64,000 bases of DNA, from the NCBI RefSeq assembly GCF_029168315.1, contig NZ_JARGYD010000004.1, positions 186,001-250,000 of the forward strand. Reading direction: 5' to 3'. Position 1 is the stretch's first letter, and the number at the start of each line of letters is the position of its first letter. The translations under genes and the position numbers were made by a program. The stretch comes from Psychromarinibacter halotolerans (lineage in GTDB: Bacteria > Pseudomonadota > Alphaproteobacteria > Rhodobacterales > Rhodobacteraceae). Below the pieces are notes generated by a model. That model saw only the letters and a program-made list of their open reading frames with translations. It did no database searches and was not told where the DNA came from. Positions 1-8,275 of the stretch are shown piece by piece.

Positions 1-1743
1 GGCGATGTGGCGCACCACCGGCAGGTTGTGCGTGATGATGAGGTAGCTCAGCCCGTGTTCGGCCTGAAGATCGGCCATCAGGTTGAGGATCTCGCCCTGC
101 ACCGACACGTCCAGCCCGGCGGTCGGTTCATCCGCCACGATCAGCCGCGGGTTCAGCGCCAGCGCACGCGCGACGCCGACACGCCGGGCCTGGCCACCGG
201 ACAGCTCGTGCGGGTAGCGCGACAGGAACCCGTGAGGCAGGCGGACCATGTCGGCAAGACGCTCTGCTTCGGCATCGAGGTCGCGCCCCTGCGTGCCGTG
301 GATCAGCAACGGCTCGGTGATGAGCGCCCGCACCGATTTGCGGGGCGAGAGCGAGCCGATCGGGTCCTGGAACATCATCGCCATGTCGCGGCGCAGCGGC
401 TTGAACCGGCGTTCGGAGATGCCGGTGATCTCTTGCCCGTCGAAGCGCACCGATCCGCCCGCCGCCGCCTGAAGGTTCAGGATGGTGCGGCCCAGCGTGG
501 TCTTGCCGGACCCGCTTTCCCCGACGAGCGCCACGGTTTCCCCGGGCTTCACGTCGAGGCTCACGTCCAGCACCGCGTTGACGAAGGGGCGCGCCACGCC
601 GCGCATCCAGGCCTTCAGCGGGCCCATGGTGCGGAACTGCACGTTCAGCTCGGTGACGTCGAGCAGTGGGGGCGTGTCGGTGAGTGTCTTGACCGGGGAC
701 AGGCCGCCGAGGTCGCGCGCCACCGTGCTTTCGCCGTTGGGCGGTGGCCAGCCTCCATCGGCAAAGGGGCCGCTCAGCAGGTGACAGCGCGCCACGCCGG
801 TGCCGCGTTCCACCAGCGGCGGCGTGGTGCTTCGGCAGGCGGGCATGACCTTCTGACAGCGGCTGGCGAAGATGCAGCCGCGCAGCGGCTTCGTCAGATC
901 GGGAATGTCGCCGGGGATCACCGGCAGTTTGCGCGACACATCCGCGATCCGCGCCGGATCGCATTCCAGCAGTGCCCGCGTGTAGGGATGGCGGGCGTTG
1001 TGAAAGATGTCGTGGACCTCGCCGGTCTCGACCACTTCGCCAGCGTACATGACGACCACGTCGTCACACATCTCGGCGATCAGGCCGAGGTTGTGCGACA
1101 CCACGACGATGGTGGTGTCGAAATCATCGCGCAAACCGCGCATGAGGCCGATCATCTGCGCTTCCATCGTCACGTCGAGCGCGGTGGTCGGCTCATCCGC
1201 CAGCAGCAGGTTCGGCCCGGTCAGCATCGACATGGCGATGCCCGCGCGCTGGCGCATCCCGCCGGAGAACTGGTGCGGGTAGGCATCGACGCGGGCGTCG
1301 GGGTCGGGGATGCCGACCCGGCGCAACATGTCGACGGCGGCGGTACGCTTCTCCGCCTCGGACATGGAACGACGGTAGAGGATGTCGGACATCTGCCGCG
1401 CGTAGGGCAGCACCGGGATCTGCGAGGTCATCGGGTCCTGGAAGACGACCGACACCTCCTCGCCCCGCAGGGCGCGCAGGCCCTCGGCATCCAGCGTCAG
1501 CAGGTCACTGTCGCCGTAATCGACGCGGCCCGCCGTCACCTCTGCATTCCCGGCGAGCAGGCCAAGGGTGGACCACAGCACCGTGCTCTTGCCCGAGCCG
1601 CTTTCGCCCACGATGCCGAGGATACGACCCTTGCGGACGGGAAAGGAGATGTTGCGCAGCGCCTTCACCCGGCCTCGGTTGGTTTTGAACTCAAGGCTCA
1701 GCCCCTCGATGTTCAGAAGCGTGTCGGTCATGAAGTCCTTCAT
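1..1743 (-). CDS. Peptide-type ABC transporter, fused two-domain ATP-binding protein (3' end outside window)
   Basis: Cytoplasmic ATPase that would power the permease pair encoded just upstream. The minus-strand reading frame stays open from 1743 to the window edge and shows two complete nucleotide-binding halves: Walker A GESGSGKST, signature FSGGMRQR and Walker B LLADEPTTALD in the first, then GESGSGKTT, LSGGQARR and IVADEPTAGLD in the second. This is the OppD-OppF/DppD-DppF arrangement fused in one chain, common in alphaproteobacteria. An oligopeptide-type C-terminal motif with a Cys-containing stretch follows domain one. The ATG at 1743 overlaps the permease stop as ATGA; a second ATG at 1731 (MTDTLL) is possible. 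The C-terminal end is cut off. Substrate is not determined; peptide, nickel or glycoside are all possible for this family. Confidence 0.93.
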   Translation of the reverse strand, partial: MKDFMTDTLLNIEGLSLEFKTNRGRVKALRNISFPVRKGRILGIVGESGSGKSTVLWSTLGLLAGNAEVTAGRVDYGDSDLLTLDAEGLRALRGEEVSVVFQDPMTSQIPVLPYARQMSDILYRRSMSEAEKRTAAVDMLRRVGIPDPDARVDAYPHQFSGGMRQRAGIAMSMLTGPNLLLADEPTTALDVTMEAQMIGLMRGLRDDFDTTIVVVSHNLGLIAEMCDDVVVMYAGEVVETGEVHDIFHNARHPYTRALLECDPARIADVSRKLPVIPGDIPDLTKPLRGCIFASRCQKVMPACRSTTPPLVERGTGVARCHLLSGPFADGGWPPPNGESTVARDLGGLSPVKTLTDTPPLLDVTELNVQFRTMGPLKAWMRGVARPFVNAVLDVSLDVKPGETVALVGESGSGKTTLGRTILNLQAAAGGSVRFDGQEITGISERRFKPLRRDMAMMFQDPIGSLSPRKSVRALITEPLLIHGTQGRDLDAEAERLADMVRLPHGFLSRYPHELSGGQARRVGVARALALNPRLIVADEPTAGLDVSVQGEILNLMADLQAEHGLSYLIITHNLPVVRHIA

Positions 1744-2636
1744 TTGCCCCTCCCCATGCGCGGGTCGAAGATGTCGCGCAGCGCCTCGCCGAGGAAGGTG
1801 AAGCCCAGCGTCGTCAGGATCAGCGGGATGCCTCCGGCGATCACCATCCACGGCGCATCGCGGATCACGAGGTAGCCCTCGTTCAGGATGGTGCCCCAGC
1901 TGGCCTGTGGCGGCAGCACGCCGATGCCGAGGAAGGACAGACCGGCCTCGATCGAGACGACCACCGGCACCTCCATCGCCGCGAGGATCAGCAGCGGGCC
2001 GATCACGTTCGGCATGATGTGGTGCAGCAGGATGCGCGGCGTCGAGGCGCCCAACGAGCGTTCCGCAAGGATGAATTCGGTGTGTCGCAACGCCAGTGTC
2101 GCGGTCCGTGCGACGCGGCCATAGCTGGGGATCGTGGTCAGGATGACGATGGCAAGAACCACGGTCAGGCTCGGCCCCGTCAGCGCGACGGTGGCCAGTG
2201 CGAGGATGACCGACGGAAAGGACCGCACCGCGTCGAACGCCAGCAGCATCAGGTTGTCGAGCCAGCGCGGCCCGAAGCCCGCGATCATGCCGAGGATCAG
2301 CCCGATGGTCAGCGATGCGGACACCCCGAGCGCCGCGATATAAAGCGCCACGCGCCCGCCGTGCAGGATGCGCGAAAAGGTGTCGCGCCCGAGCTGGTCG
2401 GTCCCCGCGATATGCGCCCAGCTGGGCCCGGACATGCGGGCGGGAATGTCCATGGCGTTGGGATCGTAGGGCGCGATCCACGGGGCGAAGAGGGCGCTGG
2501 CGAAGAACAGCACCACGAGCACAAGGCCGGTCACGGCCTGCCAGTCGGTGAGGAAGCGCTTCAGCTTCTCGCGGCGCTCGCGGCTCGCGGTCTCGCGCGC
2601 TTCGGGTGCGATGTGATCAGAGGGAAGAGCGGACAC
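1740..2636 (-). CDS. Peptide-type ABC transporter permease, DppC/OppC family
   Basis: Inner-membrane permease subunit. The protein has an N-terminal membrane segment (about residues 20-45), the conserved APYDPN and GTDQLGRDTFSRILHG motifs typical of DppC-like subunits, and the EAA loop (ERSLGASTPRILLHHIMPN) that contacts the ATPase. Its length, close to 300 residues, is normal. The start is uncertain: no ATG exists at the 5' end, so I chose GTG at 2636 inside the end of the preceding permease gene; a TTG at 2654 is in the same frame. Either gives an overlap with dppB-like gene, implying translational coupling. Its stop overlaps the ATPase start. Confidence 0.92.
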   Translation of the reverse strand: MSALPSDHIAPEARETASRERREKLKRFLTDWQAVTGLVLVVLFFASALFAPWIAPYDPNAMDIPARMSGPSWAHIAGTDQLGRDTFSRILHGGRVALYIAALGVSASLTIGLILGMIAGFGPRWLDNLMLLAFDAVRSFPSVILALATVALTGPSLTVVLAIVILTTIPSYGRVARTATLALRHTEFILAERSLGASTPRILLHHIMPNVIGPLLILAAMEVPVVVSIEAGLSFLGIGVLPPQASWGTILNEGYLVIRDAPWMVIAGGIPLILTTLGFTFLGEALRDIFDPRMGRGK

Positions 2637-3558
2637 GAGGATCAAGCCAGGCAATGAGAAGGTCGGACATCAGGACGACGGTGATATAGAAGCCGGTGGC
2701 CACCAGCACGCCGCCCTGCACGATGGGGAAGTTGCGGTCGGACACCGCGTCGAAGATCATCTTGCCGAGGCCGGGGCGGGCAAAGATGATCTCGGCAAAG
2801 ACCGCCGAGGAGATGAGCCCGCCAAAACCCATGCCGATCAGCGTGATCGTCGGCAGGATCGCCACGCGCAGCGCGTAGCCGTTGACGCGTCGGTCCGTTA
2901 GGCCGAAGGCGCGGGCGGAGCGGATGTAGGGCTCTCCCATCACCTCCAGCATGGAGGCGCGCACCATGCGGGCGAGGTAGCCGACCCAGCCCAGCCCGAT
3001 GGCAAAGGCGGGCAGCACAAGGTGGGTCAGCTGGTCGCCGAGGTCGCCGGGTTCGCCCGCACCGATGGCGGGCAGCCAGCGCAGCTGCAACGAGAAGAGC
3101 AGCAGCGCCCAGATCGACACAAGGAAAGACGGCACGGCGATCATCCCGACGGAGAACACCCCCGTCACCCGATCCAGCCAGGAGCCCGGCCGCACGGCGG
3201 CCAGACAGCCCAGCGGGATGCCCAGCAGCACTGCCCAGCCCATGCCGGTACAGATCAGCGCCAGGGTAAAGCCGATCCGCTCGCCGATGATGGCGGTCAC
3301 GGGGCGGTTGGAAAAGACATCCTCGCCCAGGTCCCCCTGAAGCGCATTGCCGAGGAAGTGGGTGAACTGTACCAGCACCGGCTCATCCAGGCGCATCCGC
3401 GCGGTATATTCCGCGATCGCCTCGGGCGAGGCGCGGGTGCCCAGGGCCAGGATCGCCGGGTTGCCCGGGATCATGTGCAGCATCGAAAAGAGAAGAAGCA
3501 GCACGGCCACGACGACGATCGCCGCCAGGCCGAGCCGTTTGAGTAGGTAGGTCATCAT
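2617..3558 (-). CDS. Peptide-type ABC transporter permease, DppB/OppB family
   Basis: Inner-membrane permease subunit of 313 residues. The N-terminus (MMTYLLKRLGLAAIVVV) is a first transmembrane helix followed by the family HMIPGNPA motif. The GDLGEDVF segment and the EAA loop (ARAFGLTDRRVNGYALRVAILPT) are characteristic of DppB-type subunits. It sits between the binding-protein gene and the second permease, which it overlaps at its 3' end. Two adjacent ATG codons (3558 and 3555) are possible starts and neither has a strong ribosome binding site, which fits translation coupled to, or reduced relative to, the binding protein gene. Confidence 0.93.
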   Translation of the reverse strand: MMTYLLKRLGLAAIVVVAVLLLLFSMLHMIPGNPAILALGTRASPEAIAEYTARMRLDEPVLVQFTHFLGNALQGDLGEDVFSNRPVTAIIGERIGFTLALICTGMGWAVLLGIPLGCLAAVRPGSWLDRVTGVFSVGMIAVPSFLVSIWALLLFSLQLRWLPAIGAGEPGDLGDQLTHLVLPAFAIGLGWVGYLARMVRASMLEVMGEPYIRSARAFGLTDRRVNGYALRVAILPTITLIGMGFGGLISSAVFAEIIFARPGLGKMIFDAVSDRNFPIVQGGVLVATGFYITVVLMSDLLIAWLDPRVRSSL

Positions 3559-3632
3559 GCCGGATTTGCCCCCGGTTCGTGTTGGGAGGCCCCCGCCCGG
3601 GGGATGTCTCAGGGCGGGGGCGACCTTTGGGA

Positions 3633-5183
3633 TCAGACCGGTTTGAAGCGGTGGTAGTTCAGTTCCCCGGAGGGCGCGGCCACGACGTCGATGGACGTCT
3701 TGTGTGCGTAGGTTTCCGGCTCATGGTTGATCCAGACATAGGCGCCGGTCTCGTCCATGATCTCCTGCATGCGGACATAGATCGACTCGCGCGCGGCGGT
3801 GTCGGTCTCGGACAGGCCCTGTTCGTAGAGGCTGTCGAACTCCTCGCTGGTCCAGCGTTCCCAGTTCCAGACACCGACCTGTTCGGAGATGAACCACTGG
3901 GTCGCCTCGTAGGGGTCGGGCACGGTGGCGAAGCGCATGATCCACAGTTCCAGATCCTGCCAGGTGTCCCCGGCCTCTTCCATGCCCATTTCCCAGAACG
4001 GGCCGCTTTCCATCGGCAGGATGTTCACGGAGATGCCGACGGCGGCAAGGTTTGCCTGGATGATCTGCGCGGTCAGCAGACGTTCCTGCCAGTTCAGCGT
4101 GCGCAGCGTGAGGGTCAAACCGGAGACACCCGCTTCGGCCAGCAATTCGCGGGCGCGGGCGGGATCGTAGCTGTAGCCGTGATCCGACCGCGCGCCCAAC
4201 AGCCCGGGGCAGACGATCCCGTGCGACTTGGCCGAGGTGCCGGCAAAGGCACCGGCAAGGATGCTGTCCACGTCGACCGCATGCTGGATCGCCTGGCGGA
4301 CCTTCAGGTCCTGCAGCTTGGGGTGCTGGGTGTTCATGCCCATCCACATGTACTGCAGCTGGCCGGCGGTGGTGATCGCCGTGCCCTCGGGCATTTCGTT
4401 CGAGTAGCGTGCAAGGCTGTCGGGCCCCAGCTCGGTGCAGTCGATCTCGCCGGCCTCGTAGGCCAGTTCGGCGGCCTGCACCTCGGTGATGACGTGGGCC
4501 ACAACGCGGTCGTAGCCCGGCGCGGGGCCGGTCCATTCGGGGTTGCGTTCGAAGACCGCCCGCTGGCCCGGCGTGGCGCTGTAGGTGTAGGGGCCGCAGA
4601 CGGCGGGAAAGTCGGTGGTGAAACGACCGCCAGCCGCTTCGGTCGCGGCTTCGCAGACGATGGCGCCCGGACCGTGGCAGAGCGTGACCATGATGAACGG
4701 CGCGAAGGGCTTGTTCAGCACCAGCGTGCCGGTCAGCTCGCCCGTGACCTCGACGGTTTCCAGCGCGTCGAAATAGCCCGACCATTCACTGTCCTTCATG
4801 CGGGCATAGGAATAGGCCACGTCCGAGGCCTTGAGCGTGCCGTGGCCACCGGACCAGACGAGGCCTTCGGCCAGCTCGAACTCGATATGCGTGTCGTCGA
4901 CATATTCCAGCCGGGTCACATGGGCCGTGGGCTGCCAGCTGAAGGTGTCGCCGTCGCGGACGTATTCGGCGAGGAAGGGCAGGCACTGCTTCTGCGCCTC
5001 GATCTCGGTCCCGCCGACCATGTAGCCGGGATCGAGGATCGAGTTGTCGCCGTCGAGGCGCAGGTTCAGCACGCTGCCTTCCTGTGCGCGCAGCATCCCG
5101 ATGCCGCCGGGAAAGAGGCCCGCCGCGCCGATCGCGGCGGCGGAGGTCAGAAAGGTGCGTCGGGTGGTCGTCGTGGGGGTCAA
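3633..5183 (-). CDS. ABC transporter substrate-binding protein, family 5 (peptide/nickel type), Tat-exported
   Basis: Periplasmic solute receptor of about 516 residues for the downstream permease-ATPase genes. It begins with a twin-arginine signal (TTRRTFLTSAAAIGAAGLFPGG) ending near residue 33, unusual but known for this family. Inside are family 5 hallmarks: WQPTAHVTRLEY, FELAEGLVWSGG and the long C-terminal lobe with KVRQAIQHAVDVD. The start codon is TTG at 5183, supported by AGGAGAG seven bases upstream. The first gene of the four-gene operon, it is divergent from the HTH regulator at 5327. Whether the ligand is a peptide, opine or sugar cannot be read from sequence alone. Confidence 0.92.
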   Translation of the reverse strand: MTPTTTTRRTFLTSAAAIGAAGLFPGGIGMLRAQEGSVLNLRLDGDNSILDPGYMVGGTEIEAQKQCLPFLAEYVRDGDTFSWQPTAHVTRLEYVDDTHIEFELAEGLVWSGGHGTLKASDVAYSYARMKDSEWSGYFDALETVEVTGELTGTLVLNKPFAPFIMVTLCHGPGAIVCEAATEAAGGRFTTDFPAVCGPYTYSATPGQRAVFERNPEWTGPAPGYDRVVAHVITEVQAAELAYEAGEIDCTELGPDSLARYSNEMPEGTAITTAGQLQYMWMGMNTQHPKLQDLKVRQAIQHAVDVDSILAGAFAGTSAKSHGIVCPGLLGARSDHGYSYDPARARELLAEAGVSGLTLTLRTLNWQERLLTAQIIQANLAAVGISVNILPMESGPFWEMGMEEAGDTWQDLELWIMRFATVPDPYEATQWFISEQVGVWNWERWTSEEFDSLYEQGLSETDTAARESIYVRMQEIMDETGAYVWINHEPETYAHKTSIDVVAAPSGELNYHRFKPV

Positions 5184-5291
5184 GTCAGCTCTCCTGTCGG
5201 GGGCCGGTCGCGAAACCGACCGGTCTTTGCTTTTCTGCGCACAGGATGCCGTGCGACACCCGCTTATGACAATTTCGCATCCTTATGCTAC

Positions 5292-5320
5292 TTGACACCA
5301 ATTGTGCGTCAGTGTGCGAT
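5292..5320 (+). promoter_or_regulatory. Candidate promoter of the HTH regulator gene, possibly leaderless
   Basis: TTGACA at 5292-5297 is followed after 17 bases by TGCGAT at 5315-5320, a weak -10 match. A transcript from it would begin at about the ATG at 5327, and no Shine-Dalgarno sequence precedes that ATG, so a leaderless mRNA is plausible. This is inference from motif spacing only. Confidence 0.3.
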
Positions 5321-5326
5321 AGCTGC

Positions 5327-6139
5327 ATGTCGAATACCTTCTCCGCAAATCTCTCGCTTGCATGCAGCCACTACAGCTCAATTTCCGATGTATGCCGCCG
5401 CATCGGGATGAACCGGCAGCAGTTCAACAAGTACCTGAACGGGCAGGTCCGACCGTCACGGCACAACATGCGCCGGATCTGTGATTTCATCGGGGTCACC
5501 GAAGCCGAGATGTTTCTCGAAGAGCAGCGCTTTGCACAGTTGATCGGCCTGCGCAGGCAGCCTGTGGCGCGGACGACGCTCGAGATCCCCATGCAGCGCA
5601 TGGACGCTCTGATGGCGCGCGCGTCGCCCGTGGATCGCTACGAGGGCTTCTATTTCCGGTATTTCTATTCCTTCGGCAACAAGGGGCGGATCATCCGCTC
5701 GCTGGCGCGGGTCGTGGTTCAGGATGGGCGCGGATACTTCAAGAACGTCGAAGTGCTGCCGCACCCCGAGACGGACCGGTGGAGGCGCACGAACAAGTAC
5801 GAGGGTATCCTCTTTCAGCTCGCGGACCGTCTGCATCTGTTCGAATACGAAACGACGGAACTGAACTCGGTCACCCAGGCGATCTTCTATCCAAGCTATG
5901 GCAGCCGCGTGGACTACCTGCTTGGCATCCAGACAGGCGGCCCTACCCGCCAGGGCCGCAAACCCGGTGCCTCGCGCGTGGCGCTGGAATATCTCGGAGC
6001 CGAGATCAATCTCTTGCGTGCCATCCGGCAGACAGGGCTGTACCTGCCGGACGACCCCGCGCTGAGGCCCGAAATCGTTCAGGCCATCAGCAACCGGATG
6101 GAGCCTGACAGCTACGTTCTCGAGGTGGATGAGCCTTGA
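5327..6139 (+). CDS. Helix-turn-helix transcriptional regulator divergent from the peptide ABC operon
   Basis: Predicted cytoplasmic DNA-binding regulator of 270 residues. An XRE-like helix-turn-helix lies at about residues 15-60 (SDVCRRIGMNRQQFNKYLNG then PSRHNMRRICDFIGV). The remaining 200 residues are a sensing or oligomerisation region I do not recognise by name, with an aromatic-rich EGFYFRYFYSFGNKGRIIRS segment. It starts next to and divergent from the ABC transporter operon, so it is the obvious local regulator of that operon. An upstream in-frame ATG at 5285 would add 14 residues that overlap the presumed promoter; ATG 5327 is preferred. Confidence 0.85.
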   Translation: MSNTFSANLSLACSHYSSISDVCRRIGMNRQQFNKYLNGQVRPSRHNMRRICDFIGVTEAEMFLEEQRFAQLIGLRRQPVARTTLEIPMQRMDALMARASPVDRYEGFYFRYFYSFGNKGRIIRSLARVVVQDGRGYFKNVEVLPHPETDRWRRTNKYEGILFQLADRLHLFEYETTELNSVTQAIFYPSYGSRVDYLLGIQTGGPTRQGRKPGASRVALEYLGAEINLLRAIRQTGLYLPDDPALRPEIVQAISNRMEPDSYVLEVDEP

Positions 6140-6640
6140 AGGGTCGCCGAATCTGACCGTGGGGCGGTCGGTCGCGGCGATCCGGGCAAGGGCACGCTCC
6201 CGCATCCCTGTAAGGTCGGAAGTCCAGGTCCCGTCGCGAAGTGCCCCTGCCAAGTAGCTTTGGCATCATGACCTTCGCAACGGTGCGCGTGAAACGCCTA
6301 AGTCGATAAGGAATTTAACGCGTCGAGCCACTTCCGACGGCAAGAGCAAAGAGGTCCATTTTCAGCGCTTTGCGGTCATTACTCCAGAACGCAGCGAACG
6401 GCTGCTAACCGCCCGTCTCGAACTTTCGCGACCTAAGAAGGAAACGACTAATCGTCGCCTTTACTGGCCCACATCGACTGCATTGGTGCACGCCGCGAAC
6501 CGGGCGCCGGTGAAGCCTGCTCTTAAGTCCACCGACTGACGGCTTTAGGCTGCGTCGCTGGGAGCCGATTAAAAGCTTTGAGTAGTGCGTCGTGATATGC
6601 CGATGCAATTTCACAAAGCCCCAAAGCTTCGTTTGTTAAA
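6140..6640. other. Gene-free stretch spanning the left junction of the A+T-richer insertion
   Basis: No convincing gene. 6140-6265 keeps the G+C-rich, host-like composition, and on the minus strand it holds a short frame from a TTG at 6253 that looks coding-like (ALRDGTWTSDLTGMRERA) but runs straight into the antisense of the regulator gene. It may be the remnant of a truncated gene. From about 6270 the base composition drops and no repeat, tRNA or attachment duplication was found. Confidence 0.4.
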
Positions 6641-6784
6641 TTACTCCGATATATTTTTTTCTCTCCGAAGCCTGCCGCGGCAATCTTCGACAATAACGTG
6701 AACTTCACCACAATCGAGACGACCTTCAAAGTGCGGTCCAAAAGCGACAGATATTATCACGTCCCCATTTCGAAATTTATACAT
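6641..6784 (-). CDS. Small hypothetical protein, 47 aa, possibly frameshifted
   Basis: A short minus-strand frame starting MYKFRNGDVIISVAFGPHF, with a good ribosome binding site (GGAGGG ending four bases before the ATG). It ends just after a run of seven A on its coding strand (seven T at 6654-6660). One frame over, the sequence stays open to 6523 and encodes a helix-like tail (EALGLCEIASAYHDALLKAF). A single-base change in the A7 run would join the two into about 85 residues. No known family was recognised. It may be an active small gene, a frameshifted one or chance. Confidence 0.4.
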   Translation of the reverse strand: MYKFRNGDVIISVAFGPHFEGRLDCGEVHVIVEDCRGRLRREKNISE

Positions 6785-7021
6785 GAACCCTCCATTAACA
6801 AGATAACAGGTGGAGATATTAAGTGTGGCGATGAATTTAGAAAATCATTTTAAATCGATTGAAGTTAATTTTTTGAACTGAGTACTGGGTCAAGTTTCAA
6901 TGGAGCGGTCCCACGGGAAAATGTATGATCTTGTGACGTTCCGTGAACAAAAGGTTAATGATAATTAGAACATATTGGGAACTGATTGCGCGGGGCGCGG
7001 CGACCGGACCTCGAACTTTGC

Positions 7022-8014
7022 CTACAGCTCGGAGGCGCGCTCTTGTTCAAACGCCCGGGAGACCTGCGCCGAAGCGGATTGACTTGCAAGTATCCGCCGG
7101 GCGTAGCGTGCCGGCATTTCTGGTGACGACCATCGACCCGCGACCATGATTGATGAGAGATCGCATCCAATGCGGAAGGCATCTTGGACACCTCCAACTC
7201 GCATACTGTGCGCCGAGACATCGTCTCGCCCGATGCATCGCTTAATGATGCGAGTGACGGTGGCAGGGTTTAGTGGTGTTCTTAACCCGCCTACCTGCGA
7301 TTTGGTGATGATGGGATCGTCACGTCTGAGGCCGGCCTCTCTTATCCATTTTAGCGACGCTCGCGTGCCCTCCGCCGATAAGAAAGCGTATGCACCCTCT
7401 CCATAGGGATCGGTCTTTGATCGTGTAACATACAATAGGCTGGAACCATCTTCTTGGCGAAGCAGATCCTTTACCTTGAATGCGACGACCTCTGACGCAC
7501 GACACCAACTGTCGGTCAAAATCCAGAGCAAGGCTTTGTTCCGCAGATCTGCGCGGCTATCGCCTTGTCGCTCGATGGCTGCCCAAACCTCTTTTTTGCT
7601 AAGTGCAGGTGCTTGCCGTACGGCTGCACCATATTTTCTCTTGACGGATTTCAAAGCTAATTCAACGAGGCGGTGACGGCATGGGGAGGCCTCAAAGTTG
7701 GCCCGATGCATCTCCGCTATTGCCCACAGGCGTGTCGCGATAGTCGTTGAACGGATCTGTCCTCCCAGCCAGTCGACGTATTCCGCCACCACGGAAGGGC
7801 TAATGGGCGGCTTTGAGGAATAGCCCCGTTCATCGCACCAAGCGGAGAAGCTGCGCACAATATTATGATAGCATTCCAGAGTCCTTGGGGCGAATGCCCC
7901 CTCGGACCGTCTGCGGTATTCTTCAATCAACGCGGCTCGGGTCGGTATTGGCGCGCGGGCCAACTGGGCCAACACCTCAAGGCGCTCTTCTTCACGGTTG
8001 AACATCGCTTTCAT
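7022..8014 (-). CDS. Tyrosine recombinase / integrase (Cre-like HxxR-W-Y type)
   Basis: DNA strand-exchange enzyme of 330 residues. The N-terminal half (to about residue 120) is a SAM-like core-binding domain with RTLECYHNIVRSFSAWC; the C-terminal half carries the catalytic residues: Arg in DSWCRASEVV, Lys in TRSKTDPYGEG, His-x-x-Arg in SAHSMRVGG, Trp in VAGRWSS replacing the second His, and the nucleophilic Tyr in MPARYARR. The ATG at 8014 is chosen because AGGAGGAGG lies directly upstream (8021-8029); in-frame codons further upstream (to 8074) lack this. It is divergent from the second integrase, with which it shares no close similarity. Confidence 0.9.
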   Translation of the reverse strand: MKAMFNREEERLEVLAQLARAPIPTRAALIEEYRRRSEGAFAPRTLECYHNIVRSFSAWCDERGYSSKPPISPSVVAEYVDWLGGQIRSTTIATRLWAIAEMHRANFEASPCRHRLVELALKSVKRKYGAAVRQAPALSKKEVWAAIERQGDSRADLRNKALLWILTDSWCRASEVVAFKVKDLLRQEDGSSLLYVTRSKTDPYGEGAYAFLSAEGTRASLKWIREAGLRRDDPIITKSQVGGLRTPLNPATVTRIIKRCIGRDDVSAHSMRVGGVQDAFRIGCDLSSIMVAGRWSSPEMPARYARRILASQSASAQVSRAFEQERASEL

Positions 8015-8119
8015 GACAAGCCTCCTCCTGCGGTCCGAAAGCATCTGGCTGCGAATTAACCAAACGTTAACCAATTCCGTTCAGAGTCCGCTCACGATAC
8101 CGCAGATGGGGTGAGTCGG

Positions 8120-8275
8120 GTGACTGAAAACGAGCTGAAACTGGAAGCGGTCCTTGCGGACTACATGTTCCGGTTCGGAATTACCGAGAAGGCGAGGAAG
8201 CTGCTCTTGAACCGCGAAGGCGAGGAGCACCCTCATGACGAAGCCAGACCTCACGAACCCAGCGACCATTGCTGA
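8120..8275 (+). CDS. Small hypothetical ORF overlapping the integrase start
   Basis: A 51-residue frame from GTG 8120 (VTENELKLEAVLADYMFRFG) that is strongly charged and helical and overlaps the following integrase by 41 bases. The overlap and a GAGGAG inside it, eight bases before the integrase ATG, suggest it could couple translation to the integrase, or be a leader or excisionase-like peptide. It has no clear Shine-Dalgarno of its own and no recognised family, so chance remains possible. Confidence 0.3.
   Translation: MTENELKLEAVLADYMFRFGITEKARKLLLNREGEEHPHDEARPHEPSDHC

Noticed and set aside
7..1875. Long plus-strand ORF of 622 codons
   Set aside because: It is the antisense of the dual ATPase gene; the translation is His/Arg/Gly-rich without domains, as is usual opposite high-G+C genes.
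3579..5411. 610-codon plus-strand ORF
   Set aside because: Antisense to the substrate-binding protein gene, with no recognisable domain.
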